This document shows, one piece after another, positions 53,565 through 62,337 of a stretch of 64,000 nucleotides of DNA (positions are counted from its first letter, which is position 1; each line of letters begins with the position of its first letter). The translations under genes and the position numbers were made by a program. Source of the DNA: Sphingomonas montanisoli (GTDB lineage: Bacteria > Pseudomonadota > Alphaproteobacteria > Sphingomonadales > Sphingomonadaceae); the NCBI RefSeq assembly GCF_008274695.1, contig NZ_VTOU01000004.1:124001-188000 (forward strand). The letters are read 5' to 3'. Under the pieces are notes generated by a model, which made no database searches, was not told the DNA's origin, and was given only the letters and a program-made list of their open reading frames with translations.

Positions 53565-54968
53565 TTGTTCAAGGGCGTGCGGCCGATCCTTTATGGTGGG
53601 CGCGAGGTTTGGCCTCTGATCGAAGGCGGCAAGGGCGTCGCTGCGACGAACCATGCAAGCTCGGGTGCCTGGGCCGCCGCGGGCGGCATCGGCACCGTGT
53701 CGGCCGTCAACGCCGACAGCTATGATCCCGACGGCAAGATCATTCCCCAGGTCTATCGCGCGCTCACGCGCCGCGACCGGCACGAGGAGCTGATCCAATA
53801 TGCCATCGAGGGTGCGGTCGAACAGGTGAAGCGCGCCTTCGAAATCGCTGGCGGCCGCGGTGCGATCAACATCAACGTGCTTTGGGAAATGGGCGGCGCC
53901 CAACGCATCCTGCACGGCGTGCTGGAAAAGACGCGAGGCATGGTTGCCGGCGTCACCTGCGGTGCCGGCATGCCCTATAAGCTCAGCGAGATCGCGGCGT
54001 CCTATGGCGTCAGTTATCTGCCGATCGTGTCATCGGGGCGTGCGTTCAGCGCCCTGTGGAAGCGCGCTTATTCGAAAGCAGCCGAATGGCTGGCAGGCGT
54101 GGTTTACGAGGATCCTTGGCTGGCGGGCGGGCATAACGGCCTTTCGAACGCCGAAGATCCCAAGGTTCCACAGGATCCCTATCCGCGCGTGAAGCTGCTG
54201 CGCGAAACGATGCGCAGCGGTGGCATTTCGGATGACGTACCGATCATCATGGCGGGCGGCGTCTGGTTCCTGCGCGACTGGAACGACTGGATCGACAATC
54301 CCGAACTCGGGCAGATCGTGTTCCAGTTCGGCACCCGGCCCCTGCTGACGCAGGAAAGCCCGATCCCGCAGGGTTGGAAGGATCACCTGACGACCCTGAA
54401 CCCGGGCGATGTCCTGCTTCACCGCTTCTCGCCAACGGGCTTCTATTCGTCGGCGGTCCGCAATCCTTTCCTGCGCAACCTCGAGGCGCGCTCGGAGCGC
54501 CAGATCGCTTTCTCTATGGAGGCTGCGGGCGACCACCAATATCAGCTCGATGTCGGTGTGAAGGGTAAGAATTTCTGGGTCACGCTGGGCGATCTCAACC
54601 GCGCCCGCGAATGGTATGGCCACGGCTTCACGACGGCGCTCAAGACCCCTGACAACACGTTGGTGTTCGAAACGCCGGAAGAAACCAAGATCATCCGAAA
54701 GGACCAGGCCGACTGCATGGGCTGTCTCAGCCAGTGCGGCTTCTCGTCCTGGGCGGACACGGAAGGCAACTCGACCGGCCGCCTCGCCGATCCGCGCAGC
54801 TTCTGCATCCAGAAGACGCTGCAGGATATCGCGCATGGCGGGCCGATCGACGAGAATCTGATGTTCGCGGGCCACGCGGCGTACAAGTTCAAGCAGGATC
54901 CGTTCTACTCGAACGGCTTCGTGCCGACGGTGAAGCAGCTCGTCGATCGCATCCTGACGGGGGATTGA
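53565..54968 (+). CDS. Nitronate monooxygenase-like FMN protein with a C-terminal four-cysteine cluster
   Basis: A 467-residue TIM-barrel flavoprotein of the NAD(P)H-dependent flavin oxidoreductase/nitronate monooxygenase family. GVAATNHASSGAWAAAGGIGTVSAVN, INVLWEMGGAQRIL, GVTCGAGMPYKL, LPIVSSGRAFSAL and IIMAGGVWFLRDWNDWI are flavin-barrel segments. The start is TTG at 53565, supported by CTGGAGG 5 bases upstream. Near the C-terminus lie four cysteines, Cys384, Cys387, Cys391 and Cys414 (CMGCLSQC then SFC), a spacing suited to a metal or Fe-S site that ordinary nitronate monooxygenases lack. Substrate unknown. Repeat C4 follows. Confidence 0.82.
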   Translation: MFKGVRPILYGGREVWPLIEGGKGVAATNHASSGAWAAAGGIGTVSAVNADSYDPDGKIIPQVYRALTRRDRHEELIQYAIEGAVEQVKRAFEIAGGRGAININVLWEMGGAQRILHGVLEKTRGMVAGVTCGAGMPYKLSEIAASYGVSYLPIVSSGRAFSALWKRAYSKAAEWLAGVVYEDPWLAGGHNGLSNAEDPKVPQDPYPRVKLLRETMRSGGISDDVPIIMAGGVWFLRDWNDWIDNPELGQIVFQFGTRPLLTQESPIPQGWKDHLTTLNPGDVLLHRFSPTGFYSSAVRNPFLRNLEARSERQIAFSMEAAGDHQYQLDVGVKGKNFWVTLGDLNRAREWYGHGFTTALKTPDNTLVFETPEETKIIRKDQADCMGCLSQCGFSSWADTEGNSTGRLADPRSFCIQKTLQDIAHGGPIDENLMFAGHAAYKFKQDPFYSNGFVPTVKQLVDRILTGD

Positions 54969-54981
54969 TCCTTCCTTCTTA

Positions 54982-55105
54982 ATCCTCCCCCGCTAGGGGG
55001 AGGTGTCAGCGCAGCTGACGGAGGGGGAGGATGCCAGCCGCTGGTTGGTCGCTGACCTCCCCCTCCGTCGCCTTCGGCGCCACCTCCCCCTGGCGGGGGA
55101 GGATT
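54982..55105. repeat. Family C nested palindrome, copy C4
   Basis: Outer arms ATCCTCCCCCGCTAGGGGGAGG and CCTCCCCCTGGCGGGGGAGGAT; inner arms TGTCAGCGCAGCTGACGGAG and CTCCGTCGCCTTCGGCGCCA. Close to C1 in sequence. It lies in the gap between two plus-strand genes. Confidence 0.85.
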
Positions 55106-55177
55106 GAGACGGCGACCTTTACCGCCCCCAAAAATCCCTAGCGTTGGCATCTGCGCGCGTCGCGTTACTTTGCGGCG

Positions 55178-55873
55178 ATGAAGTCCTGTCTCGTCATTCG
55201 CCACGTCCCCTATGAAGGCGTCGCCGGTTTCCGCGCACCGATCGAAGCGGCGGGCTATGCGATCGATCGGGTCGACGTGACCGATCCCGATTTCGCCAAT
55301 GTCGATTTCGACGCGCCCGACCTGGTCGTGATGATGGGCGGGCCGATGGGCGTTTACGATGTCGAGCGGCATCCGTGGATATCGTGCGAGATCACGCGGC
55401 TCGCGCGGCGCATCCTGCTCGATCGGCCGACATTGGGCGTGTGCCTCGGTTCGCAGATGATCGCGGCCGCAATGGGCTCGCGCGTCTATCCGGGGCCGGT
55501 GAAAGAGGTCGGCTTTTCCCCCATCAGCATCAACGGCGCGGGGCAGGGATCACCGCTGCGGCATATCGAAGACGTGCCTGTGCTGCACTGGCATGGCGAT
55601 ACGTTCGATCTGCCGAGCGGCGTCGAGTTGCTCGCATCGTCGGACAAATATGCGCATCAGGGGTTCCGGCGCGGCGACAATCTGCTCGCGCTCCAGTTCC
55701 ATTCCGAAATGGGCGAGGATCCGCGCTTCGATGCGTGGCTGGAAAATGAGGACGACGTGACAGCGGCGGGGCTGACGGTGCCCGAGCTTCGCGCGCAGCA
55801 TGATACGCACGGATCGACAGCGGTGGCCGCAGGCCGGCTTATGATCGCCGATTGGCTGGCGCGGCTGGCTTAG
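55178..55873 (+). CDS. Class I glutamine amidotransferase-like protein
   Basis: A 231-residue stand-alone GATase1 domain. MMGGPMGVYD, nucleophile Cys in LGVCLGSQMIAAAMG, and the His-Glu pair in LQFHSEMGEDPRFDAWL. It resembles the GMP-synthase-type amidotransferases of small-molecule glutamylation pathways; no synthetase partner is adjacent, so substrate is unknown. ATG 55178 begins MKSCLVIRHVPYEGVAGF. A convergent terminator hairpin (55881-55911) follows its stop. Confidence 0.88.
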   Translation: MKSCLVIRHVPYEGVAGFRAPIEAAGYAIDRVDVTDPDFANVDFDAPDLVVMMGGPMGVYDVERHPWISCEITRLARRILLDRPTLGVCLGSQMIAAAMGSRVYPGPVKEVGFSPISINGAGQGSPLRHIEDVPVLHWHGDTFDLPSGVELLASSDKYAHQGFRRGDNLLALQFHSEMGEDPRFDAWLENEDDVTAAGLTVPELRAQHDTHGSTAVAAGRLMIADWLARLA

Positions 55874-55880
55874 GGCCACG

Positions 55881-55911
55881 AAAAAGGCCGCCGGGCGAAC
55901 CCGGCGGCCTT
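55881..55911 (-). terminator. Terminator hairpin between convergent genes
   Basis: GGCCGCCGGG (55886-55895), loop CGAA, CCCGGCGGCC (55900-55909). Reading on the minus strand it is followed by TTTTT (A-run 55881-55885), so it ends the glycine-zipper gene; on the plus strand only TT follows, still plausible for the amidotransferase gene. Confidence 0.75.
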
Positions 55912-55930
55912 CGAAGCTGGTATCAGTCGC

Positions 55931-56224
55931 TTACTTGTAGCGACGACGGCCCTGCTTATCGACATAGTACTTGCGGCCATAATTGTCGCGATAGTAGCGG
56001 CGATCCTTGTGGCTCAGCGCCGTGATGGCCGCACCACCGGCCGCGCCGATCAGCGCGCCTTCGCCGGTGCCGAGGCCCGGAATCACCGCGCCTGCCACCG
56101 CACCGCCGGCACCACCAATAAGGGCACCCTTGGCAAGCTTGCCCGCGCTCTGCGCGAAAGCCGGGGCGCCGGCGCCGGCGACGGACAGCGCAACCGCCGC
56201 TGCGATCATCTTGCTGGTGTTCAT
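55931..56224 (-). CDS. Glycine-zipper periplasmic protein
   Basis: A 97-residue protein. Signal peptide MNTSKMIAAAVALSVAGAGAPAFAQ, cut near residue 25. Residues 30-68 are a glycine-zipper repeat (GALIGGAGGAVAGAVIPGLGTGEGALIGAAGGAAI) that inserts in or spans a membrane, followed by a basic, Tyr/Arg-rich tail DRRYYRDNYGRKYYVDKQGRRRYK. Similar proteins are common as envelope proteins in alphaproteobacteria; the tail may bind nucleic acid or anionic lipid. Preceded by CAGGAGCGTGAC. Function unknown. Confidence 0.78.
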   Translation of the reverse strand: MNTSKMIAAAVALSVAGAGAPAFAQSAGKLAKGALIGGAGGAVAGAVIPGLGTGEGALIGAAGGAAITALSHKDRRYYRDNYGRKYYVDKQGRRRYK

Positions 56225-56381
56225 GTCACGCTCCTGTCGTTGTCAATCAGTGCTCCCCGGAACGAGACTGCGACCACATGGTTCCACCGTTTATCGGGGG
56301 TTCATCCGAGGTTTATGCACTGTTCAGCCTGGGTAGGCGGGACGACATGGATTTGCGCTGAACGGAAAATGGCTCCGGCGC

Positions 56382-57383
56382 TCAGGCCCAGCCTTCGAGC
56401 ACCTGATCGCGGGGCCGATCGCCGTCGAGCCACTGGCGGATCGCGGCGATGACGCGCTCGCCGGTCGCGGCGCGCCCTTCGAAAGTGGCCGATCCCATAT
56501 GCGGCAGCAGCACGACATTATCGAGCGCGAGCAGGCGGGGATCGACGAGCGGCTCGCGTTCGAACACGTCGAGGCCCGCGCCGCCGATTTCGCCGCGTTC
56601 CAGCCGGTCGATCAGCGCCTTTTCCTCGACGATGTCGCCGCGTGCTGTGTTGATCAGGTAGCTTTGCGGCCCCAGCAGCCCGATCCGGCGTGCGTCAAGC
56701 AGATGCTCGGTCTCGGCGGTGTGGGGGCAGTGGATCGACACGATGTCGCTGCGGATCAGAAGCCGATCGAGATCGGCTTCCCACGTGGCGGCGAATTCCT
56801 GCTCGATGACGGCCGGCAGTCGGTGGCGATTGTGGTAGGAGATCGTCAGCCCGAAGGCGAGCGCGCGGCGGGCGACCGCCTGACCGATGCGGCCCATGCC
56901 GATGATACCCAGCCGCTTGCCGGTGATGCGATGGCCCAGCATCGCGCCGGGGCTCCAGCCGGACCAGTCGCCCGACCGGACCAGCTTCTCGCCCTCGGCC
57001 AGCCTGCGCGGCACCGACAGGATCAGCGCCATCGTCATGTCGGCGGTGTCTTCGGTCAGGACGCCCGGCGTGTTGGTGACGATCACGCCCGCACGGCGCG
57101 CGGCGGTAAGGTCGATATGATCGACGCCATTGCCGAAATTGGCGATGAATTGGAGGCGCCCTTTGCCCGCCGCGATCACATCGGCGTCAACCGTGTCGAT
57201 CACGGTGGGGACGAGGATGTCGCAGCGCGCGGCGGCGGCGATCAGCCCGGCTTTGTCGGTGATGCCTTCGCCCTCGGCCAGCTCGACGTCGGGAAAAAGC
57301 TCGGTCAGCCGCGCCTCGGTGCCTTCGGGCAGACGGCGGGTGACGATGATCTTCGGTTTTGACGGGCGCGTGGTCGAAGTCAT
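56382..57383 (-). CDS. D-2-hydroxyacid dehydrogenase (glyoxylate reductase type)
   Basis: A 333-residue NAD(P)-dependent D-isomer dehydrogenase. NADH loop LGIIGMGRIGQAVARRALAFGLTISYHNRHRLP (the Arg/His after the loop suggests NADPH), catalytic Arg in NTARGDIVEE, Glu in DVFEREP and His in VVLLPHMGSAT. It is close to glyoxylate/hydroxypyruvate reductases (GhrB/GyaR). Minus strand, upstream of nothing obvious; repeat B4 lies 57 bases upstream of its start, between it and ndk. Confidence 0.9.
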   Translation of the reverse strand: MTSTTRPSKPKIIVTRRLPEGTEARLTELFPDVELAEGEGITDKAGLIAAAARCDILVPTVIDTVDADVIAAGKGRLQFIANFGNGVDHIDLTAARRAGVIVTNTPGVLTEDTADMTMALILSVPRRLAEGEKLVRSGDWSGWSPGAMLGHRITGKRLGIIGMGRIGQAVARRALAFGLTISYHNRHRLPAVIEQEFAATWEADLDRLLIRSDIVSIHCPHTAETEHLLDARRIGLLGPQSYLINTARGDIVEEKALIDRLERGEIGGAGLDVFEREPLVDPRLLALDNVVLLPHMGSATFEGRAATGERVIAAIRQWLDGDRPRDQVLEGWA

Positions 57384-57439
57384 GCTTCGGGCTAGTCGCG
57401 GGCGGGCGGGTCCGTCAAGCGGGGTGCCGCACTCCTTTT

Positions 57440-57521
57440 CGTCATCCCAGCGAAAGCTGGGATCTCAGGAGAGGAGCGCGGCGCCTGAGCCTCGGTCGTC
57501 CCAGCTTTCGCCGGGACGACG
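57440..57521. repeat. Family B palindromic repeat, copy B4
   Basis: CGTCATCCCAGCGAAAGCTGGGAT at the left and TCGTCCCAGCTTTCGCCGGGACGACG at the right, each a small hairpin. The centre is less symmetric. It lies between the ndk stop and the hydroxyacid dehydrogenase start. Confidence 0.8.
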
Positions 57522-57530
57522 AAGTTGTGA

Positions 57531-57953
<423 letters not shown>

Positions 57954-58050
57954 GGCCGAGCGGGCTCCATTTAATAAGGGGTTGGGAAGTTGCGCGCGCC
58001 TCTAGCCGTCAATGCAACCGGAGGCAAGGCGTGGCTTGTCCGACCCCATT

Positions 58051-58159
58051 CGTCATTGTGAGCATAGCGAAGCAATCCAGGCCCGAACGAGGGAGGCTGG
58101 CGACCTGACTCTAGTGCGGGCCTCGATTGCCGCGTCGCCTGCGGCTCCTCGCAATGACG
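58051..58159 (+). repeat. Family A palindromic repeat, copy A7 (long form)
   Basis: A long-form copy of about 109 bp: CGTCATTGTGAGCATAGCGA at the left, CTCCTCGCAATGACGG at the right, centre with AGGCCCGA and GTGCGGGCCT as in A6. It is the only A copy between divergent genes (ndk and ctaA), where it could act near both promoters. Confidence 0.85.
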
Positions 58160-58233
58160 GGTGGAGAGAGGAAGACGGGCCTGGGACATGACGCCCGCTT
58201 GATTGCGCGGGAGGCTTGGCGCATGGGGCCGCC

Positions 58234-59268
58234 ATGTCGTTCGCCCGCCCTGCCGTCCCCGCCCCGAAACCCCGCGCCCTCGGCTGGAGCATGCTGTTCC
58301 TCGCGGCGTTCGTGTTCGCGATCGTGGTGGTGGGTGGCATCACGCGGCTCACCGAATCCGGGCTTTCGATCACCGAGTGGAAGCCGATCCACGGCATCAT
58401 CCCGCCGCTGACCCAGGCGGACTGGCAGGCCGAGTTCGAAGGTTACAAGCGTATCCCCCAATATGCCGCCTTCAATACGGGCATGACGCTCGAAGGCTTC
58501 AAGTCGATCTATTTCTGGGAATATCTGCACCGCCTGCTCGCGCGGACGATCGGGACGGTGCTTCTCGTGATCCTGGCCGTCGCCTGGTGGAAGCGCGCGA
58601 TCCCGGCGGGATATGGCCGGCGGATGGTCGTGATCTTCCTGCTCGGCGGGCTGCAGGGCGTGATCGGTTGGTGGATGGTCTATTCGGGGCTGAGCGTGCG
58701 CACCGAGGTGAGCCATATCCGTCTCGCCATCCATCTGCTCGCGGCGCTGCTGATCTTCTCGGCTTTGATCTGGACCGCGCTCGATCTGTTCGCGCTGGCG
58801 CGGACCGGTGCCGACGTCCGTTCGCGGCTGCGCTGGCCGGCTGGCCTCGCGATCGCGGCGCTCGCGATCCAGATACTGTTCGGCGCCTTCACCGCGGGAC
58901 TGCGTGCCGGCTATGCCTTCGCCAGCTGGCCGCGCATGGGCGACGAGTGGTTTCCGCAAGGCGGCTGGCAGGCGGCGCTGGGCGTCGTGGGCAATGTGGT
59001 CGACAATCCGATCGTCGTGCAGTTCGTCCATCGCTGGTGGGCGTGGGTGACGCTCGCGGCGCTGCTGCTCCTCGCGCGCAAGGCGAAGGATGTGGGGGCG
59101 ACCGCAGAGGTGATTGCGATTGCGGGCGTGGCAATCATTCAGATCCTGCTGGGTATCGCGACCCTGCTGCTCGGCGTGCCGATCGTCATCGCGGTCGCGC
59201 ATCAGGCAGTTGCTGCGCTACTGCTCGCCGCCGCCATCGCCGCCGCGCACCGCATCGGGCGGGTCTGA
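58234..59268 (+). CDS. ctaA: Heme A synthase (COX15/CtaA)
   Basis: A 344-residue eight-helix inner-membrane enzyme converting haem O to haem A for cytochrome oxidase. Four haem-ligand histidines sit in EYLHRLLAR, SHIRLAIHL, QFVHRWWAW and VAHQAVAALL; VVVGGITRLTESGLSITEWKP is the family signature after helix 1. The COX15-type sequence without the CtaA cysteine loop fits alphaproteobacteria. ATG 58234 was preferred to a TTG at 58216. The ctaBCDEG oxidase genes are not in the window. A palindrome (59278-59293) follows its stop. Confidence 0.93.
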   Translation: MSFARPAVPAPKPRALGWSMLFLAAFVFAIVVVGGITRLTESGLSITEWKPIHGIIPPLTQADWQAEFEGYKRIPQYAAFNTGMTLEGFKSIYFWEYLHRLLARTIGTVLLVILAVAWWKRAIPAGYGRRMVVIFLLGGLQGVIGWWMVYSGLSVRTEVSHIRLAIHLLAALLIFSALIWTALDLFALARTGADVRSRLRWPAGLAIAALAIQILFGAFTAGLRAGYAFASWPRMGDEWFPQGGWQAALGVVGNVVDNPIVVQFVHRWWAWVTLAALLLLARKAKDVGATAEVIAIAGVAIIQILLGIATLLLGVPIVIAVAHQAVAALLLAAAIAAAHRIGRV

Positions 59269-59277
59269 AAATCATGA

Positions 59278-59293
59278 AGGTATCCTGATACCT
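59278..59293. promoter_or_regulatory. 16-bp perfect palindrome upstream of the rplM promoter
   Basis: AGGTATC-CT-GATACCT, with 7-bp arms and a 2-base centre, 10 bases after the ctaA stop and about 22 bases before the -35 of the rplM-rpsI promoter. A striking dyad for a dimeric regulator; also AT-poor and without a T-run, so not a terminator. Confidence 0.5.
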
Positions 59294-59314
59294 ATTAAAT
59301 TCAGCCCGGTTTGC

Positions 59315-59343
59315 TTGACTCTTTTGGGCCTCTCGCGCATTAG
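59315..59343 (+). promoter_or_regulatory. Promoter of rplM-rpsI
   Basis: -35 TTGACT (59315-59320), 17-base spacer, -10 CATTAG (59338-59343), 66 bases before the rplM start. The -35 is near consensus; the -10 is weak. The only clear housekeeping-type promoter I can place here. Confidence 0.45.
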
Positions 59344-59408
59344 GCCGCCGTTCGCGCCGCTCGATCTACGGGCGGCGCAGTTCGTTTTGCGATAGAAGGT
59401 CTAAGCCC

Positions 59409-59888
59409 ATGAAGGCGCTGATGAAGACCACCAAGGTGGCGACGCCTGCGACGGTGGAAAAGAAGTGGCTCGTGATCGATGCGGAAGGTCTGGTCGTCGG
59501 CCGCCTCGCCTCGATCGTCGCCAATATCCTGCGCGGCAAGCACAAGCCGAGCTTCACCCCGTTCATCGATTGCGGCGACAATGTCGTGATCGTCAACGCG
59601 GAGAAGGTCCGCTTCACGGGCAAGAAACTGACCCAGAAGGTCTATTATCGCCACACCGGTTATGCCGGCGGCATCAAGGAAGCCCGCGCGGACAAGATCC
59701 TCGAAGGCCGCTTCCCCGAGCGCGTTCTCGAAAAGGCCGTTGAGCGCATGATCCCGCGCGGCCCGCTGGGTCGTCAGCAGATGCGCAACCTGCGTATCTT
59801 CGCCGGCAGCGAGCATCCGCACACCGCCCAGAACCCCGAGACGCTCGACGTCGGCTCGATGAACCGCAAGAACAAGGTGGGCGCATAA
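59409..59888 (+). CDS. rplM: Ribosomal protein L13
   Basis: A 159-residue large-subunit protein, an early assembly protein binding 23S r[43 protein letters not shown] and [25 protein letters not shown] are family segments. ATG 59409 follows AGAAGGTC. Its TAA shares an A with the rpsI ATG (TAATG), coupling synthesis with S9 as in most bacteria. Confidence 0.97.
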   Translation: MKALMKTTKVATPATVEKKWLVIDAEGLVVGRLASIVANILRGKHKPSFTPFIDCGDNVVIVNAEKVRFTGKKLTQKVYYRHTGYAGGIKEARADKILEGRFPERVLEKAVERMIPRGPLGRQQMRNLRIFAGSEHPHTAQNPETLDVGSMNRKNKVGA

Positions 59889-60445
59889 TGTCCGACAATC
59901 GCCAGTCCCTTTCCGACCTCGCGGCGCTGACCGGCGCCGAGGCGCCTGCTGCCGTCGCGCAGGCTCCGGCCGCATACACCGAAGAAGGTGAGGCTGTTGC
60001 CGCCGCTCCCGCCCCCGTCGTGTCGACGATGCCGCTGCGTGAGCAGATCATCGACGCGCAGGGTCGCGCTTATGCGACCGGCCGTCGTAAGGACGCCGTC
60101 GCCCGCGTGTGGATCAAGCCGGGCACCGGCAAGATCACGATCAACGGTCGCGACCAGGAAGTCTATTTCGCGCGTCCGACGCTGCGTCTCGTCATCAACC
60201 AGCCGTTCGGTGTCGCCGAGCGTGATGGCCAGTATGACGTGATCTGCACCGTCAAGGGCGGTGGCCTTTCGGGCCAGGCCGGCGCCGTGAAGCACGGTAT
60301 CTCGCAGGCGCTCACCAAGTATGAGCCGATCCTGCGTGCGCCGGTGAAGGCCGCGGGCTTCCTGACCCGCGACAGCCGCGCCGTCGAGCGTAAGAAGTAC
60401 GGCAAGGCGAAGGCCCGCCGCAGCTTCCAGTTCTCGAAGCGCTAA
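59888..60445 (+). CDS. rpsI: Ribosomal protein S9 with N-terminal extension
   Basis: A 185-residue small-subunit protein. The conserved S9 body starts near residue 57 ([18 protein letters not shown]) and ends with the basic [17 protein letters not shown] that reaches the P-site tRNA. The first roughly 55 residues are an Ala/Glu-rich acidic extension absent from enterobacterial S9 (about 130 residues) but known in alphaproteobacteria. Coupled to rplM by TAATG. A terminator hairpin follows (60474-60501). Confidence 0.97.
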   Translation: MSDNRQSLSDLAALTGAEAPAAVAQAPAAYTEEGEAVAAAPAPVVSTMPLREQIIDAQGRAYATGRRKDAVARVWIKPGTGKITINGRDQEVYFARPTLRLVINQPFGVAERDGQYDVICTVKGGGLSGQAGAVKHGISQALTKYEPILRAPVKAAGFLTRDSRAVERKKYGKAKARRSFQFSKR

Positions 60446-60473
60446 GCCGCTTCGGCAACTGCCGGATACGAAG

Positions 60474-60501
60474 CGGGTCGCCAGCGATGGCGGCCCGTTT
60501 T
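60474..60501 (+). terminator. Rho-independent terminator after rpsI
   Basis: CGGGTCGCCA (60474-60483), loop GCGA, TGGCGGCCCG (60488-60497), then TTTT. One T-G pair in the stem. It lies 28 bases after the rpsI stop. Confidence 0.8.
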
Positions 60502-60529
60502 GCGTTGCGGCGGCGGAATGTCCCCAATT

Positions 60530-60558
60530 CGTCACCCCCTGCGAAGGCGGGGGTGACG
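60530..60558. repeat. Family B single hairpin, copy B5
   Basis: CGTCACCCCC-tgcgaag-GCGGGGGTGACG: one self-contained hairpin whose arms match the right end of B3. It lies in the gap between rpsI and the TIGR02466 gene. Confidence 0.7.
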
Positions 60559-60615
60559 GTCGGGTGTAGCAAAGCGAGGATTGGCGTCTCGTCCAACCCC
60601 CGCTAGACCGCGCCG

Positions 60616-61215
60616 ATGCCTATCCGCACCCTGTTCGTCACCCGCTTCTACGAAGACCGCATCGATGACGGCGCGCTGATCGACGAGCTGCGCGAATCCT
60701 GTCTCATGCTGTCAAAGGAGGATCGGGCTGGGCGGGCCTGGTCGAAGGCGCATGGCTATCGCGGCTATACGTCCTACGCGTCGCTCAACGACCTTCCGAT
60801 GCGCGATCCGGCCTTTGACGATCTCAAGCGCGCGCTCGACAAGCATGTCCGCCGCTTCGCGGAGGCTTCGCACATGGATCTGGCGAAGAAGCCCAAGCTC
60901 GACAGCCTGTGGGTCAACGTCCTGAAAGGCGACGGCGGTCATAGCGGGCATATCCACCCGCACAGCATCATATCCGGCACCATCTACATCACCGTGCCGC
61001 CGGGCGCGGGCGCGCTGAAGCTCGAGGATCCGCGCCTGCCCATGCTGATGGCCGCGCCTGGTCGCGCGGCAGACGCGCCCGAGGATAGCCAACCCTTCGT
61101 CTATGCCGAACCGTCGGTCGGCAGCGTGTTCCTGTGGGAAAGCTGGCTGCGGCACGAAGTCGTCGCGGGCGCGGCGAAGGCCGAGCGGATCAGCATCAGT
61201 TTCAATTATGCGTGA
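60616..61215 (+). CDS. TIGR02466 family 2OG-Fe(II) oxygenase-like protein
   Basis: A 199-residue protein of the TIGR02466 family. VTRFYEDRIDDGALIDELR at the N-terminus; the jelly-roll metal motif HSGHIHPHSIISGTIYI supplies His residues, EDPRLPMLM follows, and the distal His and Arg lie in LWESWLRHEVVAGAAKAERISISFNYA, in the spacing of HxD/H...H...R dioxygenases. Members are thought to be 2-oxoglutarate/Fe(II) hydroxylases; the substrate is unknown. 31 bases before the Cds1-like gene, likely an operon. Confidence 0.83.
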   Translation: MPIRTLFVTRFYEDRIDDGALIDELRESCLMLSKEDRAGRAWSKAHGYRGYTSYASLNDLPMRDPAFDDLKRALDKHVRRFAEASHMDLAKKPKLDSLWVNVLKGDGGHSGHIHPHSIISGTIYITVPPGAGALKLEDPRLPMLMAAPGRAADAPEDSQPFVYAEPSVGSVFLWESWLRHEVVAGAAKAERISISFNYA

Positions 61216-61246
61216 CGGGTCTCCCCGCGCGAACGGAGTTTACTGA

Positions 61247-62296
61247 ATGAGTGACGACCGCGACTGGCTGCACTGGGCGGTCGGGGAGATCGAGGCCGAT
61301 CTGACGCGATCCGCCGACACGCATCTCGTTCGCGTGCCGCTCGACGGGGTGAGTGGAGTCGACATCTATCTGAAGGATGAATCGACCCATCCATCGGGTT
61401 CGCTCAAGCATCGCCTCGCGCGGTCGCTGTTCCTTTATGGGTTGTGCAATGGCTGGATCGGCAAGGACACGCCGGTGATCGAGGCATCATCGGGGTCGAC
61501 GGCGATTTCCGAAGCCTATTTCGCGCGGCTGCTCGGTCTGCGCTTCATCGCGGTGGTTCCGCAGGGGACTGCACCTGCGAAGCTGGCCGAGATCGAGCGG
61601 TTGGGCGGTGAATGTCATCCGGTGACCGGCCCGATCTATGCGGCGGCCGAGCAGCTCGCCCGCGAAACCGGCGGCCATTATATGGACCAGTTCACCTATG
61701 CCGAGCGCGCGACCGATTGGCGCGGCAACAACAATATCGCCCAGTCGATCTTCCAGCAGATGGAGAATGAGCGGCATCCGTGCCCGACGTGGATTGTGGT
61801 CGGGGCAGGGACGGGGGGCACATCCGCCACGATCGGGCGCTATGTCCGCTATCGTCGGGCGAGTTGCCGCGGCACCCGGCTCGCGGTGGTCGACCCCGAA
61901 GGTTCGGTATTTGCCGAAGCCTGGCGCACCGGACGGCGCGACCTGACGTCGGATCGTCGCTCGCGGATCGAAGGCATCGGGCGCCCGCGCGTCGAGGCAA
62001 GCTTTCAGCCCGATATCGTGGATCGCATGATCGAGATCGAGGATGCTGCCTCCTTCGCCGCCGCGCGCTTCCTGTCGGCGCGACTCGGGCGGCGGGTCGG
62101 GCCGTCGACCGGCACCAATCTGGTCGGCGTGCTGCGCCTCGCCGAAGAGATGGCGAGCAGGGGCGATCGCGGCAGCATCGTTTCTTTGATCTGCGATTCG
62201 GGAGAGCGCTATCTCGACAGCCTATTCGACGAAAGTTGGATGAATCGCGAAATGCCTGACCATAAGCGCTGGGCGGAATGGCTTTCGCGCTTCTGA
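61247..62296 (+). CDS. PLP-dependent cysteine synthase/desulfhydrase family protein (Cds1-like)
   Basis: A 349-residue fold-type II PLP enzyme. The PLP lysine is Lys54 in [41 protein letters not shown] and [18 protein letters not shown] bind the phosphate; the late SICDSGERY-type segment is [16 protein letters not shown]. The [11 protein letters not shown] context and length resemble the Cds1 L-cysteine desulfhydrase group more than CysK/CysM. It would release sulfide and pyruvate from cysteine or make cysteine. Downstream of the TIGR02466 gene. Confidence 0.85.
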   Translation: MSDDRDWLHWAVGEIEADLTRSADTHLVRVPLDGVSGVDIYLKDESTHPSGSLKHRLARSLFLYGLCNGWIGKDTPVIEASSGSTAISEAYFARLLGLRFIAVVPQGTAPAKLAEIERLGGECHPVTGPIYAAAEQLARETGGHYMDQFTYAERATDWRGNNNIAQSIFQQMENERHPCPTWIVVGAGTGGTSATIGRYVRYRRASCRGTRLAVVDPEGSVFAEAWRTGRRDLTSDRRSRIEGIGRPRVEASFQPDIVDRMIEIEDAASFAAARFLSARLGRRVGPSTGTNLVGVLRLAEEMASRGDRGSIVSLICDSGERYLDSLFDESWMNREMPDHKRWAEWLSRF

Positions 62297-62337
62297 ATCC
62301 TACTGAGCGTTAAGATGTGGCCGGCTAGAACGGGATC

